Assembly: GCF_040640215.1 (NCBI RefSeq)
Contig: NZ_JBFABG010000020.1
Span: forward strand, 1 to 64,000
DNA: 64,000 nt
Origin: Actinosynnema sp040640215
GTDB taxonomy: Bacteria; Actinomycetota; Actinomycetes; Mycobacteriales; Pseudonocardiaceae
Direction: 5' to 3'
The position numbers and the translations under genes were made by a program. Position 1 is the first letter of the stretch; the number at the start of each line of letters is the position of its first letter. Under the pieces are notes generated by a model that did not search any database, had not been told where the DNA came from, and was given only the letters and a program-made list of their open reading frames with translations. This document shows positions 44,018 through 53,490 of this stretch, one piece after another.

Positions 44018-44138
44018 AGGCGGTCATCATGCCGTGCTGGACGACAGCACGCGGATGGCAACCGAGGCCCGTGAGAGCTTCAGGCACTTGGGCTCCGTAG
44101 TCCTTCTACCTGCATGGGCGAGGTTCTCGGCAGGCACA
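42901..44138 (-). mobile_element. Integrase-core IS, copy b
   Basis: The element is 1238 bp long, with right end TGTGCATGCCGAAAATG at 42901 and left end CTCGGCAGGCACA finishing at 44138. It is the best preserved copy and lies in the same orientation as copy a. Confidence 0.85.
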
Positions 44139-44304
44139 AGCCTGACCGCACTTATCGACCCTTCCGTCAAAACGGCTCAACCCCACCCGGTAGGCACAAG
44201 GTTGTGTGCGTCGAGGGTGTGAGACCAGGCTCTTGAGGCGGGGGGCGATGCGAAATAAGGCCGCCTGCAGGTGCGCAGATAGCCCGGGAGTGCTGGTCTG
44301 GTTC

Positions 44305-45486
44305 TTACTGTGAGGGGCTGCTGTGGGTGTCCAGCGCTGCCTGTAGGGCGCGTCGGGTCCGGCTGTCCGTGGCGTCGGGTGTGACGGTGATGTCGTGACA
44401 TCCGACTGTGTTTGCCATGTTGTGGCATGCGTCGGCGAACCCCGCCAGGTTGCGCTCGCTCGGCGTGTCGAGGCTTGTGCGGAGGATGGTGAGGGTGGTG
44501 CCGTGTCGGGCGAGGTCTGCCCTGCCGACGAGGCGGTCGTCCACGAGCAGCGGACAGGCGTAGTAGCCGTATACGCGTTGGGCGGCGGGTTTGTACGCCT
44601 CGAGGGTGTGGGTGAAGTCGAACAGTCGTTGGACTCGGGGCCGGTACCAGACGAGGTTGTCGAAGGGCCCGAGGAACAGTGCGCGGTCGGGTGGCGTGAG
44701 GTGGTGGAGCCGGCCGAGGGCATCGGGGTGTGCCCAGGCCGGTGTGGTCCAGGTGTCGACGGTGACCGGTGTCAGTGTCGTGTCGGGGAGCAGCGTGCGG
44801 GTGAGCGGTGTGGGAAGTCGGAGGTAGTCGGCGAGGTCGTCCGCGGTGGCCGCGCCCAGGACGCGTCCGGCGCGTTCGAGCAGGCGCAGGTGGCACTCCC
44901 GGTCGTCGAGGTGGTCGGTGAGGTGCCGGTCCGGGATGACCCGGTTCGGGAGGTCGAACAGGCGTTGCCAGCCGGTGCGGCGGGTGCACGCCAGTTCGCC
45001 GGCCCAGACGAGGAATTCGACGGCGGTCTTGGTGGGTCCCCAGTCCCAGCCGCCGCCTTTCTCCTCGTCACCGCGCAGCTGTCTCATCGTCAGCGGGCCG
45101 TCTCGCTCGATGCGGTCGAGCAGGGTGCGAGCGGTCTCGGTGTCGGGGTAGTCGGGGCGGCGGCGGGTGGCCCGGCGACGGAATGCCCACAGCGGCCAGT
45201 CGTGCAGCGGGACGAGCGACAGGGCGTGGGCGGGGTGGTCGAACGCCACCGGCTCCGGGTTGTTCCACAGTATGTCGTCGGCCGCCGCCGCGGTCAGGTG
45301 TGTCGCGCGGCCGGTCAGGGTGAGCTGGTGGGCTCGGGCCACCGCGTTGATCGAGTCCAGTTGGACCACGCCCAGTTCGGCGAGGACACCGACGGGGTCC
45401 GCCGTGGTGGCGGTCAGTCCCGCGCCGGTGATCGCGAGGACCCGGGCCTGGTCCAGGTTCAGGCCGGTGGTGGCCGTGGAGGTCAT
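44305..45486 (-). CDS. AlkZ/YcaQ-like DNA glycosylase (winged-helix HTH_42)
   Basis: The 393-residue protein belongs to the HTH_42/YcaQ superfamily, whose characterised members excise bulky or cross-linked bases; AlkZ gives self-resistance to azinomycin. The catalytic QxD motif is present in GVVQLDSINAVARAHQLTLTGR near residue 42. Other family segments are HPAHALSLVPLHDWPLWAFRRR, DRALFLGPFDNLVWYRPRVQRLFDFTHTLEAYKP and RVYGYYACPLLVDDRLVGRADL. It is the last gene of a minus-strand set with an MFS exporter 18 bases upstream, a pairing that suggests self-protection from a DNA-reactive metabolite (inference). Confidence 0.85.
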   Translation of the reverse strand: MTSTATTGLNLDQARVLAITGAGLTATTADPVGVLAELGVVQLDSINAVARAHQLTLTGRATHLTAAAADDILWNNPEPVAFDHPAHALSLVPLHDWPLWAFRRRATRRRPDYPDTETARTLLDRIERDGPLTMRQLRGDEEKGGGWDWGPTKTAVEFLVWAGELACTRRTGWQRLFDLPNRVIPDRHLTDHLDDRECHLRLLERAGRVLGAATADDLADYLRLPTPLTRTLLPDTTLTPVTVDTWTTPAWAHPDALGRLHHLTPPDRALFLGPFDNLVWYRPRVQRLFDFTHTLEAYKPAAQRVYGYYACPLLVDDRLVGRADLARHGTTLTILRTSLDTPSERNLAGFADACHNMANTVGCHDITVTPDATDSRTRRALQAALDTHSSPSQ

Positions 45487-45504
45487 GAGGTCGACGGTGC
45501 TTTC

Positions 45505-46794
45505 TCACGAGGTCGAAGCGGGGGACTGCTGTGCAGTCTCGGGTGAGGGTGCGGAGCGGTGATCGGGGCGGTGGCGTGTGGTGCGGCTCAGTGTGAGCAC
45601 GACGACGAGTCCGGCGAGGGCGCAGCCGCTGAGCACTGCCAGGGCGGTGTTCCAGGCGGCGTTGGTCACGAGTGCACCGATGACGATGGCGATGATGCCG
45701 TTGGCCACGTCGGTGCTCGCGCCGACCCAGATGTTGGCCTCATGTCGTAGGCGTTCGTCGATGGTGTGGTCTACCAGCAGGAAGGCGTTGATGAAGACCG
45801 GGGTGACGAACAGGCCCGACAGCACCAGCAGTAGCGCGAGCAGCCAAAGCGGGCCGGCGAGGATCAGCGCGCAGGCGGGGATGGCGAACCCTGCGGCGAG
45901 GATGCGGTACTTGCGCCACAGGCCGGCTTTCCAGGGCAGCAGACCGTAGGCGATGCCGCCGATGACCCCACCGACGCTGATCATGGCCAGCAGGGGGCCG
46001 ACCCATTCCAGGGCTGACAGGTGTTGGGTGTAGGCGGGGACGAAGATGCCGATGCCACCGAATACGCAGCCCATCACCAGAAGCGGTGCGATGATCATCG
46101 GCATGGACGGTTCCGCCAGCGGTCCGAGCCAGCGGTGGACGCGCCGCAACGGCGGTGGTGCCGAGTCGGTTTCCCCGGCGGGCTGCGAGGGTGGCCGTCC
46201 GAGACCGTGACGCTTGGCGATGATCAGATAGGCGATGGTGACCAGGACATACACCGCGACGCACAACTCGTAGGCGTGGCGGGGTTGCAACAGAATCAGC
46301 GCCAGTCCCGCGGCCAGGGGAGCGAGGACGAAGCCGATCTCCTCGAGCACCGAGTCCGCAGAGTGCACCGCCTTCAACGCCCGCTCGCCGTCGACGACGC
46401 GCCGCCAAGAAGTCCGCAGAGCGGCGTTGAGCGGTGGGCTGGTGAGCGCGGCACCGACCACGAGCAGCAGCGACACCCACCACGGCCAGTTGAACGCGAC
46501 GCTGGCCGCGACCAGCGACATCAGGGTCATCGCCGTGACACCCATGACGAGCAGCGCCCGTTGTTGACCGACCCGGTCGAGGACACGACCCCGTAGTGGG
46601 CCGAAGACCGCGAGCACCAGGGTCATCGTGCCGTTGACCACGGCGGCGATGCTGTAGCCGTAGGGCTGGGCGAGGCTGACCAACAACGTGATCGGCAGCA
46701 CCGCGACGACGGTGCGGCCGACCAGGGCGATGGCGAGCAGGTTGAGCACGCGGGGACGGAGCAGAACTCTCGCCGCGGTGGTGTCGGCCTGCAT
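45505..46794 (-). CDS. MFS transporter
   Basis: The 429-residue protein has about twelve membrane helices, including LLAIALVGRTVVAVLPITLLVSL, MVVGAAL-type segments and VVNGTMTLVLAVFGPLRGRVLDRVG with an MFS loop 2-3 motif (GPLRGRVLDRVGQQR). A hydrophilic loop (PSQPAGETDSAPPPLRRVHRW) separates the halves. It is probably a drug or metabolite exporter. It is 18 bases from the AlkZ-like gene and 99 bases behind the unknown gene. The start is ATG 46794. Confidence 0.88.
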   Translation of the reverse strand: MQADTTAARVLLRPRVLNLLAIALVGRTVVAVLPITLLVSLAQPYGYSIAAVVNGTMTLVLAVFGPLRGRVLDRVGQQRALLVMGVTAMTLMSLVAASVAFNWPWWVSLLLVVGAALTSPPLNAALRTSWRRVVDGERALKAVHSADSVLEEIGFVLAPLAAGLALILLQPRHAYELCVAVYVLVTIAYLIIAKRHGLGRPPSQPAGETDSAPPPLRRVHRWLGPLAEPSMPMIIAPLLVMGCVFGGIGIFVPAYTQHLSALEWVGPLLAMISVGGVIGGIAYGLLPWKAGLWRKYRILAAGFAIPACALILAGPLWLLALLLVLSGLFVTPVFINAFLLVDHTIDERLRHEANIWVGASTDVANGIIAIVIGALVTNAAWNTALAVLSGCALAGLVVVLTLSRTTRHRPDHRSAPSPETAQQSPASTS

Positions 46795-46893
46795 GAAGAT
46801 CGTTTGCCTCCACGGATGGGTGACGTCGGCGTGGTGCGGCGGTGGTCAGCATGCCGGCGCACGCGACACGTCGGACAGCGGGGTGCCGCCTAG

Positions 46894-47556
46894 CTAGTCG
46901 GTTCGGGCGCGCGCCTGGAGTGACTCGGGGTGCAGCAATACGATTCTGGCGAGGGTGTCACCCCGGCGCACCATTGTGGGCTCGGTCGGTTCGACGGCGA
47001 TGCTGAACCCGCCACGTCCGGCCATGCCGTTGACCACTTTGGCCGACAGGACGCCGAGCGGTATCCGCAATCCGGGATGGCCGGCGTCCATGACGAGCAA
47101 CAGGTACCGGTCTGGGATCCGTACACCCCAGCCCAGCCGCCACTCGACGGTGCCCGAGCCGTTGGGAACGAACATTCCCTCCCACCCGTGTTCACCGCGG
47201 AAATCGAAGGCACGCAACCACGAGGCGTTGCGTGTGGCGATCCAGGCGTCGCCGCGCTTCCACAGTTCGGAGGTACCGAGCCGGCGGGCGACGTCGGCGG
47301 CCTGTTCGTCCTCCGGTACAGCCAGTTCGTTGTCCTCCAACGGTTCCGGGTGAAAGGTGATGGGCGACCGCACCAGCCAGCCCAGCTCTTGGCCCATCAC
47401 CCATGGCGGGCAGTCCGCCGGCAGCCGGGTGACCCGTTGGTAGCGGAAGTGCTCGGCATACAGGTCGCGTTCCCCTCGCGCGGCCCGGCGGTCGACGTGC
47501 GGCGCGTCGGGCACCACCGCCCAGGGCTGCAAGGTCGTGAAGACAACCTCGGTCAC
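46894..47556 (-). CDS. Conserved protein of unknown function in a metabolite locus
   Basis: The 220-residue protein starts at GTG 47556 behind GTGAGGAGCGGAC. It is a soluble, beta-rich protein. Notable stretches are CPPWVMGQELGWLVRSPITFHPEPLEDNELA, GSGTVEWRLGWGVRIPDRYLLLVMDAGHPGLRIPLGVLSAK, and MVRRGDTLARIVLLHPESLQARA. The plan recalls DUF6065-like proteins found in natural-product loci, but I cannot confirm the family. It lies 140 bases downstream of the beta-propeller gene. Confidence 0.6.
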   Translation of the reverse strand: MTEVVFTTLQPWAVVPDAPHVDRRAARGERDLYAEHFRYQRVTRLPADCPPWVMGQELGWLVRSPITFHPEPLEDNELAVPEDEQAADVARRLGTSELWKRGDAWIATRNASWLRAFDFRGEHGWEGMFVPNGSGTVEWRLGWGVRIPDRYLLLVMDAGHPGLRIPLGVLSAKVVNGMAGRGGFSIAVEPTEPTMVRRGDTLARIVLLHPESLQARARTD

Positions 47557-47696
47557 TGCGTGTCCGCTCCTCACCCGGCGTGGTGCGCCCGCTCTGTCGA
47601 CATGCGGGCGCACCACGTGGTCGTGTCGTGGTGTGCTCCGCCCTCACCGGTCATCGACGTGTCGACGTGGAGGTGACCCTTGAGAGCAGAGCTCTG

Positions 47697-48746
47697 CTAT
47701 TCGGCGTCGACGAACTCCACCCGACGTGCCCGCTCGTCGGCCGGGAGCGTGTCGAGGTCGAACATCACCACACTGCACGGGCCGAATCCGACGGTGACCT
47801 CTTCGTACCGGAACGCACCTTCCTGCCGGTCCAGCGGTGCGGAGTTCAGGTCGACCATGGTCAGCGAGTTCGGGCTGAACTGTGGTCCCCCTTCCATCCA
47901 GGCCCCCGTGGCGCGGTTGAAGTTCGTGACGTAGAGGGTGTTGTCCGCCTTGTCCAGGACCAGGCCGCGCGGTCCCGCGCCGACCGGGAAGTGTCGCAGC
48001 ACCTCAAGCGTTTCCACGTCCACCACGTACACCCGGGATTCCGCCTCCACGGTGACCAGGGCGGAGGCACCGTCGGAGGTGAAGGTGACCGCGCGTCCCC
48101 CTACCCCGCCGAGTTCGATGTTGTGCACCGCAAGGGTGTCCACGTCGATCACCGTGAGGTAGGTGGCCTGGGTATTGGCCACGAACACCCGCCGGCCGTC
48201 CGGCGAGATGTTGAGGCTGTAGGGGTGCGCCTCCCGGTCGATTTCGACGCGGGCCGTCTCGACTACACCCTCGACGTCGCCGTCGGCCAGGGACGAGATG
48301 TCGAACTTTCCGACATACCCTGAGCCCCACACGCAGATGTAGGCCCACCTGCCATCCGCCGAGATGCCCATGTGCCGGGGGTCGCGGCCGGTCGGGATCT
48401 GCCGGAGCTCGACCGACAACTCCAAGTCCACGATGGACACCGTGTCTGAACCGGAGTTGCTCACTAACAGGTACTTCTCGCCCGGCACGATGGCCAGGCC
48501 ACGCGGTCCGTGACCGACCTCGATCCGGCGCACCTCGGTCAACGCCACCGCGTCGATCTCCGACAGGGTGTTCTGACTCGTGTTGCAGACGAATCCACGC
48601 CCGGAGGCGGTGAACTTCACTCCTCCGCGCGGGGCGTTGCCCACGGGGATCTGCTTGATCAGCCGGTGCTCATCCGGACCGGTCTTGGCTACGACCGACA
48701 CCACGCCGTCGTCGGTGTCCGTCGAGAACAACTGCACGTTGCGCAC
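47697..48746 (-). CDS. YVTN-type seven-bladed beta-propeller protein
   Basis: The 349-residue protein has no signal peptide. It starts at GTG 48746, six bases after a possible 34-residue frame. Repeats of the YVTN/Lvp type recur: KQIPVGNAPRGGVKF, RRIEVGHGPRGLAIVPGEKYLLVSNSGSDTVSIVDLE, RQIPTGRDPRHMGISADGRWAYI, HPYSLNISPDGRRVFVANTQ, RHFPVGAGPRGLVLDKADNTLYVTN. Such propellers serve as scaffolds or as lactonase- or quinoprotein-like enzymes. The cytoplasmic location and neighbours (2OG oxygenase upstream) suggest a tailoring or partner-binding role. Confidence 0.8.
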   Translation of the reverse strand: MRNVQLFSTDTDDGVVSVVAKTGPDEHRLIKQIPVGNAPRGGVKFTASGRGFVCNTSQNTLSEIDAVALTEVRRIEVGHGPRGLAIVPGEKYLLVSNSGSDTVSIVDLELSVELRQIPTGRDPRHMGISADGRWAYICVWGSGYVGKFDISSLADGDVEGVVETARVEIDREAHPYSLNISPDGRRVFVANTQATYLTVIDVDTLAVHNIELGGVGGRAVTFTSDGASALVTVEAESRVYVVDVETLEVLRHFPVGAGPRGLVLDKADNTLYVTNFNRATGAWMEGGPQFSPNSLTMVDLNSAPLDRQEGAFRYEEVTVGFGPCSVVMFDLDTLPADERARRVEFVDAE

Positions 48747-48751
48747 TGTGC

Positions 48752-48856
48752 CTACCCTTCTGTTGATCGCTTCCGCGACTGCAACCAGGCGGCGTAGTCC
48801 ACCCAACGAATCGATCGGCTGACAGGCCGACTTTCGGGGGAGTACCGCCAGGACAT
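48752..48856 (-). CDS. Possible 34-aa peptide upstream of the beta-propeller
   Basis: An ATG at 48856 opens a frame of 34 residues, MSWRYSPESRPVSRSIRW then VDYAAWLQSRKRSTEG, ending TAG five bases before the propeller start, so translation could be coupled. It is rich in Arg, Ser and Trp/Tyr. The ribosome site is weak (CAAGAA) and its third-position GC is lower than that of the neighbours. It could be a precursor peptide or chance. Confidence 0.3.
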   Translation of the reverse strand: MSWRYSPESRPVSRSIRWVDYAAWLQSRKRSTEG

Positions 48857-49050
48857 TTCTTGACCAGGACCGGACCGTTCCCCGGCCGGCGGGCGGCGGG
48901 AGCCGGTGAGGCAACGGGCCTAAGCGGCTCGCCCCAGGCGCACGACGTCACGCGAAGTCACACCACAAGTCATGCGGTCCCGCGTCCGTGCGAGAGAGGC
49001 TGGCTCCGGAGGCCAGGAGTCATCCGGCACCGGCCACGCAGTCCCGATGG

Positions 49051-49773
49051 TCAGCCGGTTTGCGGGGACCGAAGCGAGTAGACGAGGTTCCACGACAGGG
49101 AGATCCGCACACCATCACCGTCGAACCGGGGCACGGAGTGCTTCAGCCAGCCTGGGAACAACACCAACTCGCCGGGAACACATCGCAGCCGGATGTTCTG
49201 TCCTTCGCCGGCGAACAGGATGCCGGGATCGAAGTAGTCCACATTGGAGCGTGGGTCGATCAAGTCGAGTTCGCAGGAACCCGGTCCGTGCACGTAGTAG
49301 ATCGCCGCGATCGCGGTGTTGGGATGGAAGTGCGCCGGATGCTGGTCTCCCCGCCGGTAGACGCTGGCCCAGCTCCGACTTGCCGCCACCGTCACCTCTT
49401 CCGACGAGAGGTCGACCCTGTCGCTGGCGGCGGTGTTGAACGTGTTCGCGTCCCTTGCGCGAGACGCGGTGAAGACCGCAGAAAGTGGGTGCCCGCCGAC
49501 CGTCTCCACGAACTCGCGTGCCGTCTGCAGGACCCATCCCGTCAGACTGTCCACAACGGGCTCACACCACGATGCCATATCCGCCGATGTCTCGGACTTG
49601 TAGCTGAACTTGTTTTCCACCAGCCCAAGTCGCCTCAGCACCAAGTCGGTCAACGGCCCGTTGAGCTGATCACCGAACGGGCAACCGATCCGGGCCACAG
49701 GCGTCGCGAAAGCCCTCGTGATCGTCCCCGGCCTCGCCTCGTCGGACGCGCGCTCATCACTAACCGCAGTCAC
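49051..49773 (-). CDS. 2OG-Fe(II) oxygenase-like protein (TIGR02466 type)
   Basis: The start is GTG 49773 behind GGAGGGGGA, giving 240 residues. A double-stranded beta-helix with the iron facial triad is visible: HPAHFHPNTAIAAIYYVHGPGSCELDLIDPRSN (HxH region), then GELVLFPGWLKHSVPRFDGDGVRISLSWNLVY, which has the distal His and the 2OG-binding Arg. This matches putative Fe(II)/2-oxoglutarate dioxygenases of the TIGR02466 kind, likely a hydroxylase. It is the first gene of the minus-strand set and is separated from the propeller by 304 bases, which hold the 34-aa frame. Confidence 0.8.
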   Translation of the reverse strand: MTAVSDERASDEARPGTITRAFATPVARIGCPFGDQLNGPLTDLVLRRLGLVENKFSYKSETSADMASWCEPVVDSLTGWVLQTAREFVETVGGHPLSAVFTASRARDANTFNTAASDRVDLSSEEVTVAASRSWASVYRRGDQHPAHFHPNTAIAAIYYVHGPGSCELDLIDPRSNVDYFDPGILFAGEGQNIRLRCVPGELVLFPGWLKHSVPRFDGDGVRISLSWNLVYSLRSPQTG

Positions 49774-50146
49774 AACGTTCCCCCTCCGGTTCCGGCGGGC
49801 CGACCCTCCCCAGGTCGTGAGCCCCGCCGCAACGCTGTGCGATCGATGTCCGACTGTAGCGATCACACCGCGCACTGTCACCACCGACAGGGCTGCTGCA
49901 GGACGGCCCCACTGGCCACGCACGCGCAAAGTTGCGATACCCACCTGCACGGATATGGCTGCCGAGAGCGTACGAGGACCACCCCGCACACTGGGAAATC
50001 ACCCGAACAGACGCCCCACAGCACCTGTCTCCCAGTCCGAGCTTCATGAAGCGTTCCACTCGACCATGCAGTGGTACTGAACAGTTACTATCGTTCTCGC
50101 GGAACAGGTTTCGCACGTCAATGCGGTGGAGGCGGGACTGTTTCAA
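49774..50146. other. Presumed promoter region of the 44-50 kb operon
   Basis: No gene is supported here. It should carry the promoter for the oxygenase gene on the minus strand. The IS256 element begins at 50147, so any genes that once lay to the right are separated or lost. Confidence 0.45.
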
Positions 50147-51528
50147 GATCGGTGTGTCCGGTCCGACACGTCGGGACCGGGGTCCGGCGGGATGGGCACT
50201 ATGAGTGATGACATCTGAACTTGTGAGCGCACGGAAGAGCGAGACGGGGACCGGGCGGCAGCTGTCGCCGGAGCAGGCCGCCGCGGCGGCGATGGTGGCC
50301 GAGGCCAAGGCGCGCGGGCTGGCGCTGACCGGCCCGGACGGCCTGCTCAAGCTGTTCACCAAGAATGTATTGGAGACCGCGCTGGCCGAGGAGATGACCG
50401 AGGACCTCGGGCACGAGAAGAACCGCGCGGAGCCGGGGCGCGAGTCGAGCAACGTGCGCAACGGCAGCCGGCCCAAGACGGTGATCTCGGATGCGGCCGG
50501 CGAGGTCGGGATCGAGGTGCTCAGGGACCGGGAGGGCACCTTCGAGCCGCAGATCGTCAAGAAGCGGCAACGTCGGCTGACCGACGTCGACGAGATCGTG
50601 TTGTCGTTGTATGCCAAGGGATTGACCACCGGGGAGATCTCGGCGCACTTCGCCGAGATCTACGGCGCGTCGGTGTCGCGGGAGACGGTCTCGCGGATCA
50701 CCGACAAGGTGGTCGCGGAGATGAACGACTGGGCCGCCCGCCCGCTCGACGCGGTGTACGCGGCGGTGTTCCTCGACGCCATCGTGGTCAAGGTCCGCGA
50801 CGGCCAGGTCGCCAACCGTCCGGTCTACGCCGCGATCGGCGTCACGGTGGACGGGCGCAAGGACGTGCTCGGTCTGTGGATGGGCACCGGCGGCGAGGGC
50901 GCCAAGTTCTGGATGAGCGTGCTGGTCGACCTGAAGAACCGCGGCGTGCACGACGTGTTCTTCCTGGTCTGCGACGGTCTCAAGGGCCTGCCCGACGCAT
51001 TGGCGAACGTGTGGCCGCACACCGGTCGTGCAGACCTGCGTGGTGCACTTGATCTGCAACACCTTCCGGCTGGTGGCTCGCCAGGACTGGGAAGCGGTGA
51101 AACGGTGCGGCACCCCGATCTACACCGCACCCACCCCCGACGCCGCAGCAGCCGCGCTGGAGGACCTGGCCGAGCAATGGGGCCGCAAGTACGGGGCGGT
51201 GATCCGGTTGCGGCGCAACGCCTGGGACGAGTTCGTGCCCTTTCTCGACTACGACGTCGAGATCCGGCGGATGATCTGCTCCACCAACGCGATCGAGTCG
51301 CTCAACGCCCGCTACCGCCGGGCGATCCGCGCCCGCGGGCACTTCCCGACCGAACAGTCGGCGATGAAGTGTCTGTGCCTTGTCACCCCCAGCCTCGACC
51401 CGACCGGGACGGGCCGCACCAGGTGGACCATGCGCTGGAAGCCCGTATTGAACGCCTTCGCCATTACGTTCGGTGACCGCTGGCCGGGAGCCGAGACCTG
51501 CTGATCAACAACGCCGGACACACCGATC
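50147..51528 (+). mobile_element. IS256-family (Mutator-type) insertion sequence
   Basis: Perfect 15-bp inverted repeats GATCGGTGTGTCCGG at 50147-50161 and their inverse at 51514-51528 bound the element. The 1.38-kb length fits IS256. Confidence 0.85.
50205..51504 (+). pseudogene. IS256-family transposase, frameshifted
   Basis: The first frame has LLKLFTKNVLETALAEEMTEDLGHEK, VRNGSRPKTV, KRQRRLTDVDEIVLSLYAKGLTTGEISAHFAEIYGASVSRETVSRITDKV and the first Asp in YAAVFLDAIVVKVRDG. It continues WMGTGGEGAKFWMSVLVDLKNRGV and DVFFLVCDGLKGLPDAL with the second Asp. A base change in length near 51020 moves the frame; the rest reads CVVHLICNTFRLVARQDW and FVPFLDYDVEIRRMICSTNAIESLNARYRRA with the Glu. It is otherwise complete. 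Confidence 0.85.
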
Positions 51529-51571
51529 ACGAGATAGACCCGCCGGTGTTGTGAACGAGTATTGGAGTGGC

Positions 51572-52817
51572 TGTGCTTGCCGAAAATGTCGTCCGTGCAG
51601 GTCAGACGGCGTGGTGGTACTCGTTGAGGATGCCGCCCAGTCGTTGCCGTCGGTGGATGTCGAGTCGGGTGGCGGTTGCTTGGTCGGTGGTTGGTGATGG
51701 CAGCGGTTGTAGTGGTCGGTTGTTGGCGATGCCTTGGTGGGGCCGATGGTTGTTGTAGAAGTGCTCGTACTGGCATAGCGCGTGGAGTAGGTGCTGTTGG
51801 TTCCAGATGAGGGTGCGGTCGAGGAGTTCGCGGCGGCAGTTGTGGATCCGGCGTTCCGTGATCGCGTTCATGCGCGGGATGCGGACTCCGCTGAGGACGA
51901 CCTGGATGCCGGCGTCGGCGAGGACGGCGTCGAACAGTGCCGGGTACTTCCCGTCCCGGTCGCGGATCAGGAACCGCGCGTGTGGGTCCTGGTCTTCGAG
52001 GTCCATGGCGAGGTTTCTGGCGGCTTGGGTGACCCAGGGTGTGGTGGGGTGCGCTGTAACGCCGAGGAGGCGGATCCGGCGGCTGGCGTGTTCGATGACC
52101 GCGAGCACGTACAGGCGGGTGCCGCTCAACGTGGAGGTCTCGAAGAAGTCCAGGCCAGGAGTGCGTCGGCCTGGGAGTGGAGGAAGGTCGACCAGGTCGT
52201 CGTGCTGCGTTCGGGTGCAGGGTCGATTCCGGCGTCTTTGAGGATCTGCCAGACGGTGGAGGCTGCGACCTTGATGCCGGGCACGAGGGGTTCGCCGTGG
52301 ATGCGTCGGTAGCCCCAGGCGGTGTTTTCCCGTGCCAGGCGCAGCACCAGGAGTCGGATGGAGCGGATGGTTCGCGGTCGGCCGGGCCGCTTGGGGCGGG
52401 ATCTGGCTGCGTGGCGGCGGGCGTGGAGGTCTCGGTGCCACCGCAGGACAGTCTCCGGGCGCACCAGTAGTCGGAGTCGACGAAGCGTGGCGGCCGGGAG
52501 TCGGTGCAGTAGCGCCGCGAGGAACGCCCGGTCGCCGGGGGAGAACCGAGGGCGGTCCTTACCCAGTTGGCGTTCCAGGACCATGATCTGGTGGCGCAGC
52601 GACAGGATCTCCGTGTCCTTGTCCCGGTCGCTCATGGGCAGCAGGCGCAGCAACGCGAACGCGTTGGTCACACCGAGGTAGGCCAGTCGGAGCAGCACAG
52701 CCGGTCATCATGCCCGTCAGTTGACGAGACTGTGGATCATCAGCACTCTACGGGCTATCCGAACCTGTTGGCCTGCTCACGCTTTCACCTGCATGGATGA
52801 GGTTATCGGCATACACA
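51572..52817 (-). mobile_element. Integrase-core IS, copy c
   Basis: The element is 1246 bp long, with right end TGTGCTTGCCGAAAATG at 51572 and left end GGTTATCGGCATACACA finishing at 52817. Copy d begins immediately beyond the left end, so c appears to have landed in d. Confidence 0.85.
51602..52698 (-). pseudogene. Integrase-core transposase, copy c (frameshifted)
   Basis: The N-terminal frame (52698-52126) has MLLRLAYLGVTNAFALLRLLPMSD, LERQLGKDRPRFSPGDRAFL and PKRPGRPRTIRSIRLLVLRL. A one-base loss near 52150 occurs just at the first catalytic Asp (other copies read CDFFET). The second frame continues FFETSTLSGTRLYVLAVIEH, FLIRDRDGKY, MNAITERRIHNCRREL and HRPHQGIANNRPL to 51602. The lesion differs from those in a, b and d. 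Confidence 0.82.
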
Positions 52818-52821
52818 GCGC

Positions 52822-53368
52822 TGTGGCGCCGAGGACGTGGATCCGGCGGCTGGCGTGCTCGATCACCGCGAGTACGTAGGGGCGGGTGCCGTTCAGGGTG
52901 GTGGTCTCGAAGAAGTCGCAGGACAGGAGTGCGTCGGCCTGGGGGCGGAGGAAGGCCGACCAGGTCGTCGTGGTGCGTCCGGGTGCCGGGTCGATTCCGG
53001 CGTCCTGGAGGATCTGCCATACCGTGGATGCGGCGATCTTGATGCCGAGGACGAGGAGTTCTCCGTGAATGCGACGGTAGCCCCATGTTGGGTTCTTTCG
53101 TGTCAGGCGCAGCACGAGGAGCCGGATGGAGCGGATGGTCCGTGGTCGGCCGGGCCGCTTGGGTGGGACTTGGCGGCGTGGCGGTGTGCGAGGAGGTCGC
53201 GGTGCCACCGCAGCACCGTGTCCGGACGTACCAGTAGTCGGAGCCGATGAAGCATGGCGGTCGGGAGTCGGTGCAGCAGTGCCGCGGGGAACGCGCGGTC
53301 TCCGGGGGAGAACTGCGGACGCGCGTTGCCCAGTTGGCGTTTCAGGATCATGATCTGATGCCGCAGTG
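52822..53368 (-). pseudogene. Integrase-core transposase, copy d (internal fragment)
   Basis: Only the middle of the element remains: LKRQLGNARPQFSPGDRAF, then (after the same one-base loss as copy a) PKRPGRPRTIRSIRLLVLRLTRKNPTWGYRRIHGELL, CDFFETTTLNGTRPYVLAVIEHASRRIHVLGA. It ends at 52822 against copy c and at about 53368 against unrelated DNA. Over this region it is almost identical to copy a (about 41050-41590). Confidence 0.8.
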
Positions 53369-53490
53369 CCTGTGGGGTGCCAGAACTCTGCACAAGGCGT
53401 TGAGCTGCGATGATCCAGCCCCCTGGGAATGCGGGGCCTGATCGTGAGGTGTGACGTTGCGACCGCTGAATCTGATCTTCGTTCGACTCG

